Positions 35,051 to 44,060 of a stretch of 64,000 bases of DNA are shown in pieces. The stretch covers positions 1,922,001-1,986,000 of the forward strand of contig NZ_CP035704.1 of the NCBI RefSeq assembly GCF_004168365.1, read 5' to 3'. Numbering within the stretch: position 1 is the stretch's first letter; every line of letters begins with the position of its first letter. The notes below the pieces were generated by a model. That model was not told where the DNA came from. It ran no database searches and saw nothing but the letters and a program-made list of their open reading frames with translations. Position numbers and translations under genes: made by a program. The DNA is from Pseudolysobacter antarcticus. Lineage in GTDB: Bacteria > Pseudomonadota > Gammaproteobacteria > Xanthomonadales > Rhodanobacteraceae.

Positions 35051-35548
35051 ATGATCTTTCAAATTCTTGTGCACACACCGGTTTGGGTGTGGATGATTCT
35101 TGCGTTCCTGATCTATCGCGGGCTGCTTGCGAGTCGTGATCGTGAGGTATCGCGGTGGCAGATGTGCATCGTGCCGGCAGTGTTTCTGTGGTTGTCGTTG
35201 GATGGCATCGCGCGCAGCTTCGGTTCGCAACATGGCGCTGTCTTGGCTTGGGCGTTTGGCGTGTTGGCAGGTGTCGGCATCGCATGGCTGAGCTTTGATG
35301 CGCAGCGCATGAGCTTGCTGCCCGATGGCAAGACCGTATTCGTGCGCGGCAGCTGGAAACCGATGCTGCTGATGATGGCGATTTTTTTGACCAAGTACGC
35401 CACGGGAATAGCGTTGGCGATGCAGCCGGCGCGTGCGCAGAACCTCGGTTTTGTCGTGGCGGTGTGCCTGTTGTATGGGATGTGCAACGGCATGTTTTTC
35501 GCGCAGCTGTTGCGCTTGTTTACGCTGCAACGACGCATCGCAGCTTGA
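35051..35548 (+). CDS. Four-helix membrane protein (DUF6622-like)
   Basis: A 165-residue inner-membrane protein with helices at about 7-24, 40-55, 65-82, 105-125 and 134-152. The opening MIFQILVHTPVWVWMILAFL followed by IYRGLLASRDRE matches the DUF6622-type proteins I remember; no biochemical function is known to me. GGAGCC sits about 5 bp upstream of ATG 35051. It is divergent from the HisKA_3 kinase across 148 bp, so it may be a target of, or input to, that system. Confidence 0.7.
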   Translation: MIFQILVHTPVWVWMILAFLIYRGLLASRDREVSRWQMCIVPAVFLWLSLDGIARSFGSQHGAVLAWAFGVLAGVGIAWLSFDAQRMSLLPDGKTVFVRGSWKPMLLMMAIFLTKYATGIALAMQPARAQNLGFVVAVCLLYGMCNGMFFAQLLRLFTLQRRIAA

Positions 35549-35560
35549 GCTTTCGATGCC

Positions 35561-35592
35561 GGAATCGCGAGCGCGAATATGTCCGCGATTCC
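35561..35592 (+). terminator. Possible hairpin after the DUF6622-like gene
   Basis: Perfect 9-nt arms (GGAATCGCG at 35561-35569 and CGCGATTCC at 35584-35592) enclose a 14-nt loop. No T-run follows, so it could be a Rho-dependent end, a processing site or chance. Confidence 0.35.
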
Positions 35593-35650
35593 ACTGTGCC
35601 GCCAGACGCGTTACTCTCGCGCGGATTTTTATGGCGGTGTGATTCGATAG

Positions 35651-36436
35651 ATGAGTAACGAAAGATTTGCCGGTATCGATCGGCTTTACGGAAACGGCAG
35701 TGTCGACATACTCGCGCTGCGTCATGTCTGCATCGTCGGGATTGGCGGGGTCGGTTCATGGGCGGCTGAGGCGCTTGCGCGCAGTGGCGTTGGACGACTC
35801 ACCTTGATCGATGCCGATGATGTTTGCGTGAGCAATACCAATCGCCAGTTGCCGGCGCTCGACGGCCAATATGGACGGCCAAAAGTAACTGTGATGGCCG
35901 AGCGTTTGCGTGCGATCAATCCGGCGATTGAAATCGATGCGGTCAGCGATTTTGTCACGAGCAAAAATCTCGAACAGCACCTCGCGCGCGATTACGACGC
36001 GGTGATCGATGCGTGTGATGCGCTGCGCGTGAAGGTCGACATGATCGCGTTCTGCAAACGCCGCAAGATCCCGATTGTCACGTGCGGTTCGGCCGGTGGC
36101 CGCACTGATCCAACCAAGATCACGGTGCGTGATCTCACGCGTACCGAACACGATGCGTTACTTGGTTACGTGCGCGGCAAGTTGCGCGACGATTACGACT
36201 GGACGCGCAATCCGAAACGTTATTTCGGCGTCGCGGCGGTGTTCTCGCGCGAGAACGTGAAGTATCCGCAAGCCGATGGCAGCGTCTGCGAAAAACGGCC
36301 GAAGCTCGATGCCAATGCGGCGCTGAAACTCGATTGCGGTGGCGGCCTCGGCGCGGCGACGCACGTGACTGCGAGTTTTGCGTTTGCCGCGGTTGGGCGA
36401 GTGCTGGAACGCTTGCTGGAAAAGCCGGCGGAATGA
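35651..36436 (+). CDS. tcdA: tRNA threonylcarbamoyladenosine dehydratase
   Basis: A 261-residue E1-like enzyme (TcdA/CsdL) that cyclises t6A37 to ct6A in ANN-decoding tRNAs using ATP. The Rossmann motif GIGGVGSWAAEALARSG is at about 28-44, followed by the DADDVCVSNTNRQ motif of the ThiF/E1 family. ALLGYVRGKLR and CGSAGGRTDPTKI match the family C-terminal half. There is no obvious Shine-Dalgarno before ATG 35651. It is a single gene between unrelated neighbours, convergent with tatD. Confidence 0.93.
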   Translation: MSNERFAGIDRLYGNGSVDILALRHVCIVGIGGVGSWAAEALARSGVGRLTLIDADDVCVSNTNRQLPALDGQYGRPKVTVMAERLRAINPAIEIDAVSDFVTSKNLEQHLARDYDAVIDACDALRVKVDMIAFCKRRKIPIVTCGSAGGRTDPTKITVRDLTRTEHDALLGYVRGKLRDDYDWTRNPKRYFGVAAVFSRENVKYPQADGSVCEKRPKLDANAALKLDCGGGLGAATHVTASFAFAAVGRVLERLLEKPAE

Positions 36437-36490
36437 TTTCGCGGGATCGATTTTTTGTACATCGACAGAATGACGGCATCGCTTGCACAC

Positions 36491-37267
36491 TCAATCTGTG
36501 GCCGGGTCGAGTCCAAATAATCGAATCGCATTTGCTGTGGTCGCCTGCGCGATAATTTCCGCGTCGGTTTTGCGTAATTCCGCGACGCAATCGCAAACTT
36601 CAGTCAGGTAACCGGGCTCGTTGCGCTGGCCGCGATGTGTGCTCAGCGGTTGATCCGGCGAATCGGTTTCGAGCAGCAGAAATTCGATCGGCATGGTCGC
36701 GACGATGCCGCGCAGGCGAGTTGCGCGCTCGTAGGTCAGCGGGCCGCCGATGCCGAGATGAAAGCCGAGCTTGAACAACTCGCGCGCCTGTTCCGCGCTG
36801 CCGCTGAAACTGTGCACCACGCCGCGTAATCCACCGATGCCGCGCAGCGCATAGATGACTTCGGCGAGTGCGCGACGCGCGTGCAGGATCAATGGCAGAT
36901 CGAATTCCTTCGCGAGTTCGAGTTGCCGCTGAAAATAAAACCGTTGTTGCTGCGGATCGAGTCCGTCGATAAAAAAATCCAGGCCGCATTCACCGACTGC
37001 AACCGGACGTTCGGTTGCCAGCCAGGTTTCAAGCTGTTGCAGATGTTGCGGCTGGTGCTGCGCAAGGAACATCGGGTGCAGACCGTACGCAGGATGCAGC
37101 CCGGGCGTCGTCGCGCAGATCTCGCGCAGCGCGGGCCAACTTGCCGCAGTGATCGCCGGGACGATCTGCTGCGTTACACCGGCCAGACGAGCGCGTTCGA
37201 TGACGGCGGCGCGATCCGGCGCGAATTCATCGGCATCGATATGGCTGTGGCTGTCGATCAATCGCAT
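36491..37267 (-). CDS. TatD-family metal-dependent hydrolase (YjjV-like)
   Basis: A 258-residue TIM-barrel metallohydrolase. Metal-site motifs are DSHSHID near the N-terminus, GECGLDFF (about 92-99), ILHARRA, VHSFSG and LETDSPDQP. TatD proteins are Mg2+-dependent DNases or deoxyribonucleases, and E. coli has three paralogues (TatD, YcfH, YjjV); the GLHPMF variant and the size favour YjjV. It starts 16 bp after mgtE on the same strand and is probably co-transcribed with it. Confidence 0.88.
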   Translation of the reverse strand: MRLIDSHSHIDADEFAPDRAAVIERARLAGVTQQIVPAITAASWPALREICATTPGLHPAYGLHPMFLAQHQPQHLQQLETWLATERPVAVGECGLDFFIDGLDPQQQRFYFQRQLELAKEFDLPLILHARRALAEVIYALRGIGGLRGVVHSFSGSAEQARELFKLGFHLGIGGPLTYERATRLRGIVATMPIEFLLLETDSPDQPLSTHRGQRNEPGYLTEVCDCVAELRKTDAEIIAQATTANAIRLFGLDPATD

Positions 37268-37283
37268 GTACGGATAACGCCGT

Positions 37284-38492
37284 TCACGGAATCAGCCACG
37301 CGGCCATGCCGAGGAACAATCCCATGCTCACGACGTCGGTGGCGGTGGTCAGGAAAATACTGGAGGCGGTGGCCGGATCGGCGCCGGCGCGTTTCAGCGC
37401 GAGCGGCACAGCGGCGCCGGCGACCCCGCTGATCAGGCAGCTCAGCGCCATCGCGATCAAGGTGATGAACGCCAGCACCAGCGCGCTGGGATTGTTCTGA
37501 CTGTAGGCCACGGCGTACATGCCGATCGCGGCGACGAGGCCGGTCAACGCGCCGTTGATGAATCCGAGCCACGCTTCTTTGGCGATCAATGCGCCAGCGC
37601 GATCGGCGGTGAGTTCTTTCAAGGTCATGCCGCGCAAGGTCACGGCCAGCGACTGACAACCGGTGTTGCTGCATTGCCCCGACAATACCGGAATAAAAAT
37701 GGCGAGGATCACGATGCGATTGACTGTGCCCTGAAACAGCCCGACCACACTCGCGGCAACGAATGCTGTGATCAGGTTGAGCTGCAACCACGGATGACGA
37801 AGCCGGAGGCTGCGTGCCCACGGCGTGGCGGTGCGTTCTTCGCGCTCGACACCAACCATCGAGCCCGCTTGCGCACTAATCTCGAACGCCTGCTGCTCGA
37901 ACAGCAACTGGCCACGCACGACGCCGATCAGGCGTTGCTGCGAATCGCACACCGGATACACCGGATAATGCCGCGTCACAACTTCGCGCATCGCATCGAC
38001 CAACGCGGTTTCCGGGCGCAACGAGAATGGTTTCGGCAACATCACCTCTTGCAGACGCTGTTGTGGGCTGGCGAACACCAGCTCACGAAACGCCACCACA
38101 CCGAGCAGATGCTGATTGCTATCGACCACAAAAATATACGTGATCAAGGTATGCCGCACCGCTTCGCGCAAGCTCTCGATGACGTCGCTCACCTCGGCAT
38201 CCGGCAGGAAGCTCGCCGGCACGCGTTCCATCAGACGGCCGACGCTGCCTTCAGGATAACTCTGATCATGCAGCCATTGCTCGCCTTGTCCGCTGAGCGC
38301 CGCGCCGGTGATGCCGGTGCGCCGTTCAGGCGTGAAACGTTGCAGGATTTCGACCGCACGCGCCGGCCCGAGCGTGGCCAGCACACCGGCGATTTCGGCA
38401 TCGTGATAATGCCCAAGCGCGTCTGCCGCACTTTTCGGATCGAGTTCGCGCGCGATGTTGATCAGCGTACGCGTGGATTCCGTTACCTGCAT
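37284..38492 (-). CDS. mgtE: MgtE-family magnesium channel
   Basis: A 402-residue protein with the MgtE layout: an N-terminal superhelical domain (about 15-125), two CBS domains (about 125-245; YPEGSVGRLM leads in) and a five-helix channel domain (about 275-400). IPVLSGQCSNTGCQSLAVTL occupies the pore-helix region, and TATDVVSM carries the pore aspartate. The N domain and CBS pair normally close the pore when cytosolic Mg2+ is high. ATG 38492 is preceded by GGGA; an in-frame upstream ATG at 38549 would add residues with no family match. Confidence 0.92.
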   Translation of the reverse strand: MQVTESTRTLINIARELDPKSAADALGHYHDAEIAGVLATLGPARAVEILQRFTPERRTGITGAALSGQGEQWLHDQSYPEGSVGRLMERVPASFLPDAEVSDVIESLREAVRHTLITYIFVVDSNQHLLGVVAFRELVFASPQQRLQEVMLPKPFSLRPETALVDAMREVVTRHYPVYPVCDSQQRLIGVVRGQLLFEQQAFEISAQAGSMVGVEREERTATPWARSLRLRHPWLQLNLITAFVAASVVGLFQGTVNRIVILAIFIPVLSGQCSNTGCQSLAVTLRGMTLKELTADRAGALIAKEAWLGFINGALTGLVAAIGMYAVAYSQNNPSALVLAFITLIAMALSCLISGVAGAAVPLALKRAGADPATASSIFLTTATDVVSMGLFLGMAAWLIP

Positions 38493-38580
38493 CGTCGATT
38501 CCCGAAATTCGTTTTTTGGTGATGCGCAGATGCTAGCGTAACGACGCAAATATCGTCATCGTTGTGCATGAGGCTCATGC

Positions 38581-39906
38581 TCATGCGCGGCGACTGCGCC
38601 ACCAAGACATCACTCCATACAGTGCGACCACGGCGGCCACCGCGATGCTGATCGCCAGCCATTCGACCCGCGTGAGTGTGATCAGCACCAGCGCGAGCGC
38701 GACGCAGGCGATGAACGGAATCATTGCGCCGCCTGGCAGCATAAACGGCTTGCCTTGTTCGGCGACGCCGCGGCGCTGCAGCGCCCAGGCCGCGACGCTG
38801 GTCGCAAAATAGGTCAGACAGATCGCACCGCCGGAGATCAGCACGAGCGCGGCGAAATTACCGATCAAGGCCAGCGTGCAACTGATGCCGGCGTGCACGA
38901 CGATGGCGAAGATCGGCACGCGTGTTTTTGTGGTGACGCGGGCCAGCAATGAGGGCAGATAACCGTCACGCGCCAAGGCATAAACCAATCGAGATGTCCC
39001 GAGCAGGTTGCCCTGCAGAAAGCCGAGCATCGACATCGTTGCGGTAATCAGCAACAGCACAGCGGCACCCGGCCATAGCGCACCTGCAGTCGCCGCGAGC
39101 GGGGTGGCGCTGTCTGCCAGCGAGTCGCCGAGTATGCCCTGCGTGACGATTTGCAGACCAACATACAACAACACCACGAACAGGATCGCTGTGACCGTGG
39201 CACGCGGCACAAGGCGCGATGGATTGGTCATTTCGGCTGAGGGCACCAGCGCGGTTTCCATGCCGGAATACGCAAACATCACCAGCACCATCGAGCTGCC
39301 CAGCGCCGGCAACGAGGGCAGGGCATCGATGCGAATAAAATCGGCGTGGACAAAAAACAGTCCACCGATAACGAGAATCAGCAGCGGAGTGAGTTTGATT
39401 GCAGCCAAGCTGAGGATTGCGCGCGATCCGGCGCGTACGCCGCGCGCGTTCAGCCAGCTCAGTGCGGTATAGATCAGGATCAGCAAGGTTGCGCGCGGCA
39501 CGCCGCTGGCGAAGGCGGGCGAAAGATGAGCGACTTGATCGGTAAGTCCGGCCGCGACACCACCGCTCGAAGCGACATTCGATACCCACATCAGCACGCC
39601 GATGACAAATCCGGCGAACGGCCCGAATGCCGCCCCGACATAAGTGTATGGCCCGCCGGTTGCGGTGACGCGGCTGCCGGCGGCGGCGAAACATAGTGCA
39701 ATCGGAATGATAGTGAGCGCACCGAGCAGATACGAAATCGGCGCGGCGGTGCCGACGGTTTTCGCGAGCGCCGCGGGCAGCGCAAAAATTCCGCCGCCGA
39801 CGATCATGTTGACCACCGCTGCGCTAAGTGCCCAAAAACCCACGGCGCGCAGCAATGCGGCGTCGCCGGTGGCGACTTGCGATGTAGGGGTGGAAGTTAC
39901 GCGCAT
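38581..39906 (-). CDS. APC-superfamily amino acid permease
   Basis: A 441-residue transporter with about 12 helices. The first helix region VVNMIVGGGIFALPAALA is the GxG(I/V)F-type unwound helix of APC transporters, followed by ALCFAAAGSRVTATGGPYTYVGAAFGP split over the second and third helices. I chose ATG 39906 (MRVTSTPTSQVATGD); an in-frame ATG at 39996 would add a polar 30-residue tail. No Shine-Dalgarno is strong. The substrate is not predictable. It lies 88 bp upstream of mgtE on the same strand, possibly in one unit. Confidence 0.88.
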   Translation of the reverse strand: MRVTSTPTSQVATGDAALLRAVGFWALSAAVVNMIVGGGIFALPAALAKTVGTAAPISYLLGALTIIPIALCFAAAGSRVTATGGPYTYVGAAFGPFAGFVIGVLMWVSNVASSGGVAAGLTDQVAHLSPAFASGVPRATLLILIYTALSWLNARGVRAGSRAILSLAAIKLTPLLILVIGGLFFVHADFIRIDALPSLPALGSSMVLVMFAYSGMETALVPSAEMTNPSRLVPRATVTAILFVVLLYVGLQIVTQGILGDSLADSATPLAATAGALWPGAAVLLLITATMSMLGFLQGNLLGTSRLVYALARDGYLPSLLARVTTKTRVPIFAIVVHAGISCTLALIGNFAALVLISGGAICLTYFATSVAAWALQRRGVAEQGKPFMLPGGAMIPFIACVALALVLITLTRVEWLAISIAVAAVVALYGVMSWWRSRRA

Positions 39907-40172
39907 TGGTTGGATGAGTTCAAAAGGGGTTCCGTGCGGCTGCGAATCGGTGCTGATGATGGCTTGGAGCGTACGTTGCCGCTGCATGGCTGACAAGCCA
40001 TCGCGTCCACCAGATGGTTACACGTGCGTTCATTGCTGGAGCGGCAAACTTTGATCGCGCTAGAACTATGCTTTGAACTTGCGTTGCAGCGTGTTTGAGA
40101 TTGACAAAATTTTGAGCAAGGTCCGCGTCGGATCGGCTACCGATCTTTTCCTCTACATTGTAGGAGTGTGTT

Positions 40173-40655
40173 ATGAAATTGCTGCATGCCAGAAATCTGA
40201 GTGCTGCGCTGGTGATCGCGCTGTTGGCGGGTTGCGTTACCCAGCCGAGCCAGCGTGTGGTGTATCGCGATGACGGCAACGGCGGTCGACATAACTATGG
40301 CGCTTCTCAGGTGTGCCACGAATGCGGCACGATTCGCGGCATCGAGCAGATCGAATATCGCGCCGGCAATTCCGGCGGTGGCGCGGTGCTGGGCGCGATC
40401 ATCGGTGGTGTACTCGGCAGCACGATCGGCAAGGGCAATGGTCGTACCGCAGCCACTGTCGGCGGTGCCGTCGTGGGCGGTTTCGCCGGTAACGCGGTCG
40501 AGGAAAACAATAACGGTGGCGATGGCTTGGTATGGCGTTATCGTGTCGCGCTGGATGATGGCCGCAACGCCACGATTACGCAGCGCGACAACCCGGGTTT
40601 CCGTCGCGGCGATCAGGTAATCGTGCGCGGCGATCATATCGAACCCGCGCGGTAA
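40173..40655 (+). CDS. Glycine-zipper 2TM outer-membrane lipoprotein with CxxCG motif (copy 1)
   Basis: A 160-residue lipoprotein: signal with lipobox LLAGC (C21), then a CHECGTIRGIEQIEYR motif, then a glycine-zipper domain of the SlyB/Rick_17kDa type (about 65-105, GAVLGAIIGGVLGSTIGKG and AATVGGAVVGGFAGNAVE), and a small beta domain (WRYRVALDDG, TITQRDNPGFRRGDQVIV). AGGAGTGTG precedes the ATG. A related gene without a lipobox lies at 41500, on the other side of a GST gene; they share the CxxCG motif, the zipper and the beta tail, so they are paralogues. Confidence 0.85.
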   Translation: MKLLHARNLSAALVIALLAGCVTQPSQRVVYRDDGNGGRHNYGASQVCHECGTIRGIEQIEYRAGNSGGGAVLGAIIGGVLGSTIGKGNGRTAATVGGAVVGGFAGNAVEENNNGGDGLVWRYRVALDDGRNATITQRDNPGFRRGDQVIVRGDHIEPAR

Positions 40656-40696
40656 ATCGGTTCTTACGAGTGACCGTTTGCTAGGTCGTTCGACTT

Positions 40697-40732
40697 CGCT
40701 GCGGTCGCCTGCGTAAAGCGGCGACCGCAGCG
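40697..40732. terminator. Bidirectional hairpin between the glycine-zipper gene and the GST gene
   Basis: Perfect 13-nt arms (40697-40709 and 40720-40732) enclose a 10-nt loop. The hairpin lies between convergent genes, just 1 bp from the GST stop codon. It has no T-run on either side, but its position and perfect stem suggest a shared transcript end. Confidence 0.6.
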
Positions 40733-40733
40733 A

Positions 40734-41366
40734 TTATTGCCAATCGTCGAGTCTCTCGATTTCGCGCATGCGCTGCCAGCTCGCTCTCGCACACACGTGA
40801 TCGGCGAGCCGTTTTAGAGCCGGCCATTCGGTGGCCGGATGCGGCATGTTGCGCGACCAGCGCATCAGCATCGTCAGCTGCAAATCGGGCGCGGAAAATT
40901 TCTCGCCGAGCAGATACGGGCCGTGTCTTTCGAGATGCGCATTGATCGTCGTCCAGATCTTTTCGATGCGCAGTCGCAGTGCTTCATGCGTCACCGCAGC
41001 ATGTTCGCTGCGACCTAGATCGCCCGCATAAAACCAGAAGCGAAAAGTCGCCTGCAGATTGTTGCTGAGATAGACAATCCAGTGATACCAGGCATCGCGC
41101 TCCGTCGTACCGATGGGTGGCGCAAGCGCCGCTTGCGGATGGCGGTCGGACAAGCTCATCAAGATGGCTGCAGATTCGCTGATGGCGATGCCATTGATGA
41201 TCAGGGTAGGCACCAGGCCATTCGGATTCAGCCTCAGATACTCCGGAGCGCGCTGTGCATCCGCATCAAAATCCACCAGTTCCAGCGTGTGCGCCGCGCC
41301 GATTTCCAGCAGCGCTAGGTGGATCAGCAGGCTGGCTGTGCCGGGGGAATAATACAGAGTGTACAT
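40734..41366 (-). CDS. Glutathione S-transferase family protein
   Basis: A 210-residue protein with an N-terminal thioredoxin-fold GST domain (MYTLYYSPGTASLLIHLAL; the cis-Pro in NPNGLVPTLIINGIAISESAAILMSL, given in parts, and the ESxA glutathione-binding pair) and a C-terminal helical domain (about 90-205). Substrate and physiological role are unknown. It is encoded between two paralogous glycine-zipper genes, read the opposite way to both. Confidence 0.88.
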   Translation of the reverse strand: MYTLYYSPGTASLLIHLALLEIGAAHTLELVDFDADAQRAPEYLRLNPNGLVPTLIINGIAISESAAILMSLSDRHPQAALAPPIGTTERDAWYHWIVYLSNNLQATFRFWFYAGDLGRSEHAAVTHEALRLRIEKIWTTINAHLERHGPYLLGEKFSAPDLQLTMLMRWSRNMPHPATEWPALKRLADHVCARASWQRMREIERLDDWQ

Positions 41367-41499
41367 GCCGGTTTTCCGTAGTTAGGGTGGTGTGAACGAA
41401 GTGTAACCGTGCACGCTGGTCTACACAGCATTTGCACATATGCGACGCGTCGAGTGGGTAAGCTGTTTCCGCACACCCACAAGAAAATACGGAGGTTTT

Positions 41500-41916
41500 A
41501 TGCGTTTATCAAAATCCATTTTGCTGCTGGCTTTATTGCTGCTTTCTTCGCTCGCGACACCGGCTTTTGCTTGGGATCGTTGCAATAGTTGTGGCGTCGT
41601 CAGCGGTATCGAAAAGATTCGCGATCGCGATCACCGCTTTGGTGGCGGCACGGCCATTGGTGCGATTGCTGGTGGTCTGCTCGGCAGCACGGTCGGCAAA
41701 GGCGACGGACGCACTGCAGCCGTGGTCGGTGGCGCGGTACTCGGCGGCGCGGTCGGTCATCAGGTCGAGAAAAATAACCGTGATGATAATTCCTATTGGC
41801 GTTTCCACGTGCGAATGGATAATGGTCGGCGTGTGACGATCGATCAGGGCGATAACCCGGGCATTCGTAACGGTGACGAGGTTCGTGTTGACGGGAATCA
41901 TGTCGAGCGTCGCTAA
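41500..41916 (+). CDS. Glycine-zipper 2TM protein with CxxCG motif (copy 2)
   Basis: A 138-residue exported protein: Sec signal (MRLSKSILLLALLLLSSLATPAFA) without a lipobox, CNSCGVVSGIEKIRDR, a glycine-zipper domain (GTAIGAIAGGLLGSTVGKG and AVVGGAVLGGAVGHQVE) and the beta tail WRFHVRMDNGRRVTIDQGDNPG. GGAGG lies 5 bp upstream of ATG 41500; an in-frame ATG at 41440 would spoil the signal peptide. It is a paralogue of the lipoprotein at 40173. Such proteins are usually envelope structural or stress proteins. Confidence 0.85.
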   Translation: MRLSKSILLLALLLLSSLATPAFAWDRCNSCGVVSGIEKIRDRDHRFGGGTAIGAIAGGLLGSTVGKGDGRTAAVVGGAVLGGAVGHQVEKNNRDDNSYWRFHVRMDNGRRVTIDQGDNPGIRNGDEVRVDGNHVERR

Positions 41917-41954
41917 GCTGAATTAGCTACGTTCGAAGGTGTCTTGCTCTGTCC

Positions 41955-41985
41955 AGAAGCCCCTGCATGCAGGGGCTTCTTTTTA
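41955..41985 (+). terminator. Rho-independent terminator after glycine-zipper copy 2
   Basis: A perfect 13+13 palindrome (arms meeting at 41967/41968, core CCCCTGCATGCAGGGG) is directly followed by a run of T residues to 41984. The central bases will form the loop. It ends the glycine-zipper transcript and may also serve the convergent phosphodiesterase gene. Confidence 0.88.
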
Positions 41986-42009
41986 TCTATTTCCCCGACA
42001 GCGGAAGAA

Positions 42010-43971
42010 TTACTTGCGGACATTTTCCTTGCTGGAATTCGCAGCAGGATCGCAAGAAACTGCGCCGCTGGTATTCAATCCGAGCACACGTCCGGAAAGT
42101 CCTGCGGCATCGAAATAATTCGTGGTTCCAACAGTTTGCGAAGTCAGGGCAGGCTGCAATTTGAACAGTGGCGGTTCGTTCTGCTGTGCACCGTGCCCCA
42201 GGTTAGCCGGCGGATAAAGGCACGTTGTTGTTGTGGCGGTGACATTCTTGCCGCCGGGCAAGGCCTCGGAAATTATCCGACCGACCAGCTTGCCTTTGGC
42301 TTCGAGCGGGATGCCGAGGATCGTTGCCAAGGTCGGTGCGATGTCGGCGTTGCTGGTCGGCGCCACATCGACAAAATTCCGTTTGAAGTCCGGCCCGACC
42401 GCGGCCATGAAATTGAACGTGTCGGATCGACTGAAGCTGCCGTGCTGGCCTTGGCCTTGTTGCAAACCGCCATCGGCCACCTCAGCGCCACAGCGCAGCG
42501 GCTCCGCACAACCGGTCGAGAAACTGCGAAAGCTGACCACGATACTTGGCCGCGGCGTGCGTGCCGAACCGATAAGGTTGATCGCGTTGAGCGGAATCGT
42601 ACCGGGAAAACTGCCGAGACCGTCATCGACAAATACGCCGCCGACATAATCTTGGGCGAGCAGCGAGTTGACGATGATCGGCACCAGCAGTTTGCCTGCC
42701 GCGCTGGTTAGATAAATCAGATCGGAGCCGCCGCCAGCGGTGACGATCATGTCGGGATGATCGGCGCTGCGCCCAATCAGGCCATTGCCATGTTTGCCGT
42801 GTTTGGCCTTGAACTTGTCGGCGGGTTTGGCGCTGTTGCCGGGAATATCACAACCGGCTTGGGTGTCGATCGCCGCGCCGTAAGCATCGGGATCGAACAG
42901 CGGCAGATCCAGCGCATTCGCCAGATCCAGCGCAAGAAAACCCGAGGGCAGATGGCTGCCGGGTGTGTCGTCGTAACCGCATTTTGCGGCGTGGCTGGTT
43001 TCGCTTTGTTTAGATATCGTCGAAAAACCATGATCTGACGTCACGAAAATATTCGTGTTGCGATCCAGTCCTTGCGCCTTCAGCGCAGCGCGCAATTGCT
43101 GCAGGCCGTCATCGGTATTGCGGATAGCCGCGAGCGAGGTCGAGCCATTGATGCCTGGCGCCACGCCATAACGACTATCGAGCTGGTTGTGCTGGGTAAC
43201 ATCCGGGTCGCGCGCCCAGAACACCATGACGAACGGCTTGCCGCGTTGCTTGAACGTTGGTAGCACCACACGCGAGGTGACATCGACCAGATATTGCTGC
43301 TGGGCGACGTTGGGTTTGTCAGCCGCAGGCGGCGTTTGCCCAAGACCTGCCGCCTGCAATGCGCGCTGTATTTCTTGATTGAGCGGAATTCCTTCCGCGG
43401 TTCCGGTTTTTTCGTTGACCAATCCGCTTTTATCGTCGATCAGGATGGTTTGCTCGCCGCTGCGTGCGGTGTGATCCATGATCAGCGTCGGGCCGAGCTT
43501 GCCGATTGCAGCGGTGCTGAAGCCGTGCGCCCGGGCGCTGGCGAGCAGAGTGATCTCGTCGAGGTAATCACCATCGAAATGTTTGTCCAGATCGCCGAGC
43601 ACGTTATTCTCTTCGACAAACGGCGTCACACTGCTTTCGCCATTGGCATAAGTCGCGGCAAATCCGGTATACAGCGTGTTCTGAAAATCGCCGGTATCGC
43701 CGAGATAATGCCCGGTGGCGATAGCCGATGCGTTAGCGGTAGTCACGGTCGGAAAGATCGAATGACTATTCGGAAAAGCCACGCCTTCGTTGCGCAGCGC
43801 ATGCATGGTCGGTGCGTTTTGCGCATCCACCATCGCGCCACGCAAACCATCGGCGACAAAAATGATGACGTTGTTCGGGTTACTCTCGCGTGCCTGCGCG
43901 ACGTGGAGAAGACTCAGGCTCAGGAGTGCGCTGGCGAAAATTTTGCTGGATCGGGTCATGGTTGCAGTCAT
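42010..43971 (-). CDS. Exported alkaline-phosphatase-superfamily phosphodiesterase / nucleotide pyrophosphatase
   Basis: A 653-residue secreted metalloenzyme of the type I phosphodiesterase fold. Metal and nucleophile motifs: FVADGLRG near the N-terminus, FPTVTTANASAIATGHYLGD with the active-site Thr, and TSDHGFSTIS. A signal (SSKIFASALLSLSLLHVAQA) precedes it. Start codons at 43971 (MTATMTRSS, with a CGGAAT upstream) and 43959 (MTRSS) are both possible. It probably hydrolyses a phosphodiester or phosphate monoester in the periplasm; the substrate is unknown. It is divergent from the mgtC-like gene across 89 bp. Confidence 0.85.
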   Translation of the reverse strand: MTATMTRSSKIFASALLSLSLLHVAQARESNPNNVIIFVADGLRGAMVDAQNAPTMHALRNEGVAFPNSHSIFPTVTTANASAIATGHYLGDTGDFQNTLYTGFAATYANGESSVTPFVEENNVLGDLDKHFDGDYLDEITLLASARAHGFSTAAIGKLGPTLIMDHTARSGEQTILIDDKSGLVNEKTGTAEGIPLNQEIQRALQAAGLGQTPPAADKPNVAQQQYLVDVTSRVVLPTFKQRGKPFVMVFWARDPDVTQHNQLDSRYGVAPGINGSTSLAAIRNTDDGLQQLRAALKAQGLDRNTNIFVTSDHGFSTISKQSETSHAAKCGYDDTPGSHLPSGFLALDLANALDLPLFDPDAYGAAIDTQAGCDIPGNSAKPADKFKAKHGKHGNGLIGRSADHPDMIVTAGGGSDLIYLTSAAGKLLVPIIVNSLLAQDYVGGVFVDDGLGSFPGTIPLNAINLIGSARTPRPSIVVSFRSFSTGCAEPLRCGAEVADGGLQQGQGQHGSFSRSDTFNFMAAVGPDFKRNFVDVAPTSNADIAPTLATILGIPLEAKGKLVGRIISEALPGGKNVTATTTTCLYPPANLGHGAQQNEPPLFKLQPALTSQTVGTTNYFDAAGLSGRVLGLNTSGAVSCDPAANSSKENVRK

Positions 43972-44060
43972 ATCAAGATTCCGGATCGGCATTGCTATCA
44001 TGGCAATGTTGCGGTTTGATGGATTCCGCGACAGCACGTTGCAAAAGGTCGGAGCGAAGT

